Source: Flavobacterium flabelliforme
GTDB lineage: Bacteria > Bacteroidota > Bacteroidia > Flavobacteriales > Flavobacteriaceae
NCBI RefSeq assembly: GCF_017948675.1
Contig: NZ_JAGFBU010000004.1
Location: forward strand, 1-64,000
DNA length: 64,000 nucleotides
Direction: 5' to 3'
Below the pieces are notes generated by a model, which was not told the origin of the DNA, did not search any database, and was given only the letters and a program-made list of their open reading frames with translations. The position numbers and the translations under genes are program-made. Shown here piece by piece: positions 62,773 to 64,000 of the stretch (position 1 is its first letter; each line of letters starts with the position of its first letter).

Positions 62773-64000
62773 TTAGTTATTTCCAATTCTGATCACATCT
62801 GCAAAAATTCCAGATGCGGTAACTGCGGCTCCAGCACCAGCACCTTTTATTAATAAGGGTTGCTCAACGTAACGATCTGTAAAGAATAAAACAATGTTGT
62901 CTTTTCCTTCTAAATTATAAAATGGATGGTCTTTAGGAATAAAACGCAAGCCAACATTTGCTTTGTCGTCTTCAAATTGTGCTACATATTTAAGTCTTGA
63001 ATCTTTGCTTACAGCTTCTTGATAAATGGCTTCAAAATGGGAGGCGTGTTTTTTTAATGATTCAAAAAAAGTTTCGTTTGAAGTGGTATCTAAACATTCA
63101 GCGGGCATAAAAGATTCATTAGTAATCTGATTCATTTCCATTTGATAACCACTTTCTCGTATTAATATCAATATTTTTCTCGCGACATCAATTCCGCTCA
63201 AATCGATTTTAGGATCTGGTTCCGTAAATCCCTGAATACCTGCTTCTTTTACGACATCATGAAAACTATTTTGTGTATCAAAATTATTAAAAATAAAGTT
63301 TAAACTTCCAGACAAAACAGCTTGGATTTTATGTACTTTATCACCAGAAGCAATCAAATTTTTTAGTGTATCAATAATAGGTAAACCAGCTCCAACATTG
63401 GTTTCAAACAAAAATGGGGCATTGAATTTTTGAGATAATTTTTTTAATTTTTTGTAATTGTCAAATTCAGATGCACAAGCAATTTTATTACAAGTGACAA
63501 CGGCAATGTTACGTTTTAAAAAGTGTTCGTATGTTTGAGAAATACTTTCATTTGCAGTAATATCAACAAAAATACTATTGCGCAAATTGAGTTCTTTTAC
63601 TGTAGTAATAAACTTTTCTTTATCGGCAGTTTCTCCTGTCTCTAGCAAAAATCGCCATTCTTTCAATGAAATGCCATCTTCATCAAAATACATTTTTTTA
63701 GAGTTAGATAATGCTATAACGCGTACATTAATTTTAAGATTTTCTTTTAAGAATTTCTTTTGTTGGTGAATTTGTTCGATGAATTTTTCACCAACATTTC
63801 CAACTCCCATTACAAATAAGTTCAGTTGTTTGGTGTTCTTTTCAAAAAAGGTTTCATGAAGACTATTTAATGCTTTTTTCACATCTCTTTCGCTAATAAC
63901 AGCTGAAATATTTCGTTCGGAAGCACCTTGAGCAATAGCGCGAATATTTACATTATTTTTCCCCAAAGTACTAAACATTCTACCGCTTAAACCTTGATGA
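62773..64000 (-). CDS. thrA: Bifunctional aspartokinase / homoserine dehydrogenase, C-terminal part
   Basis: The frame is open across the right edge, so the N-terminal aspartokinase domain is off-window. The visible part begins in the regulatory ACT region (HQGLSGRMFSTLGKNNVNIRAIAQGASERNISAVI), which binds threonine or lysine for feedback control. The homoserine dehydrogenase domain follows: LFVMGVGNVGEKFIEQI (NAD(P) loop), VVTCNKIACAS, ETNVGAGLPIIDTLKNL, GFTEPDPKIDLSGIDVARKILIL (catalytic Asp/Lys region) and the C-terminal GAGAGAAVTASGIFADVIRI. It catalyses two steps, aspartate to aspartyl phosphate and aspartate semialdehyde to homoserine. It is the first visible gene of thrABC. An apparent ATG at 63978 is internal. 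Confidence 0.96.
   Translation of the reverse strand, partial: HQGLSGRMFSTLGKNNVNIRAIAQGASERNISAVISERDVKKALNSLHETFFEKNTKQLNLFVMGVGNVGEKFIEQIHQQKKFLKENLKINVRVIALSNSKKMYFDEDGISLKEWRFLLETGETADKEKFITTVKELNLRNSIFVDITANESISQTYEHFLKRNIAVVTCNKIACASEFDNYKKLKKLSQKFNAPFLFETNVGAGLPIIDTLKNLIASGDKVHKIQAVLSGSLNFIFNNFDTQNSFHDVVKEAGIQGFTEPDPKIDLSGIDVARKILILIRESGYQMEMNQITNESFMPAECLDTTSNETFFESLKKHASHFEAIYQEAVSKDSRLKYVAQFEDDKANVGLRFIPKDHPFYNLEGKDNIVLFFTDRYVEQPLLIKGAGAGAAVTASGIFADVIRIGNN

Noticed and set aside
1..64000. CRISPR array, tRNA, rRNA, phage or conjugative genes
   Set aside because: No regularly spaced direct repeats, no tRNA-like cloverleaf, no rRNA-like region and no structural phage or transfer gene was found on reading both strands; small RNA genes could still be missed without a computed search.

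Overview
The window looks like a chromosomal segment of a Flavobacterium-type member of the Bacteroidota. The DNA is AT-rich. Shine-Dalgarno sequences are essentially absent, except for the one driving the prfB frameshift. Several promoters fit the flavobacterial form TTG-N(19-22)-TAnnTTTG. The gene families (outer-membrane beta-barrel receptor with a carboxypeptidase-like plug, MenE, acyl-CoA carboxylase beta, LpxD, YbaB, hybrid PAS kinase) are typical of Flavobacteriaceae.

Layout. 1-2.0 kb is an accessory edge: the end of an IS3-like insertion sequence, then two secreted or lipoprotein genes each followed by a ~135-bp palindromic element resembling an integron attC site. 2.1-10.3 kb is a complete leftward trp operon, trpE-trpG-(cytochrome c lipoprotein)-trpD-trpC-trpF-trpB-trpA. 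It is preceded by an attenuation leader with an 18-codon peptide carrying three consecutive Trp codons, a terminator and a possible antiterminator. 10.4-12.1 kb is a MarR / nitroreductase / YceI operon with twin operators exactly 30 bp apart over its promoter. 12.4-18.4 kb is one 2004-residue soluble hybrid histidine kinase with about eleven PAS domains. 18.6-26.8 kb holds a Cys/Met-type PLP lyase with a divergent Lrp regulator, lpdA, fumC, a small membrane protein and an outer-membrane receptor. 26.9-39.4 kb is mostly housekeeping: an ArsC-like reductase, a CPBP protease, menE, an acyl-CoA carboxylase, lpxD, an outer-membrane phospholipase, prfB with its programmed +1 frameshift, threonine aldolase, ybaB, oligopeptidase B and a cysteine-synthase-like enzyme. 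39.5-50 kb contains a large unrecognised PLP enzyme, yebC, an S41 protease, gcvT, a DoxD/DoxA fusion and an AAA+/hydrolase pair. 50-60 kb has exported hydrolases, NAD(P)HX dehydratase, an overlapping HipA-like kinase/DUF3037 pair, a flavoprotein, a GNAT enzyme, and a convergent SH3/cysteine-peptidase-like plus amidoligase-like gene pair. 60-64 kb is the thrA-thrB-thrC operon, with thrA cut by the window end.

Themes. Amino-acid metabolism dominates: trp, thr, threonine aldolase, glycine cleavage and two sulfur-amino-acid PLP enzymes. Many intergenic regions are occupied by two dispersed palindrome families. One is short and GC-rich with a CCCCTTCGGGG core; inverted pairs of it fill the trpE/trpG and trpC/trpF junctions and are translated as N-terminal extensions of TrpG and TrpF. 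The other has conserved outer arms and a different self-complementary centre in most copies. The most promising under-described items are the trp attenuator and junction repeats, the attC-like elements, the HipA-like/DUF3037 pair, the SH3-peptidase/amidoligase pair and the 690-residue PLP protein. No rRNA, tRNA or CRISPR array was seen. All family assignments come from reading the sequence, with no database search.
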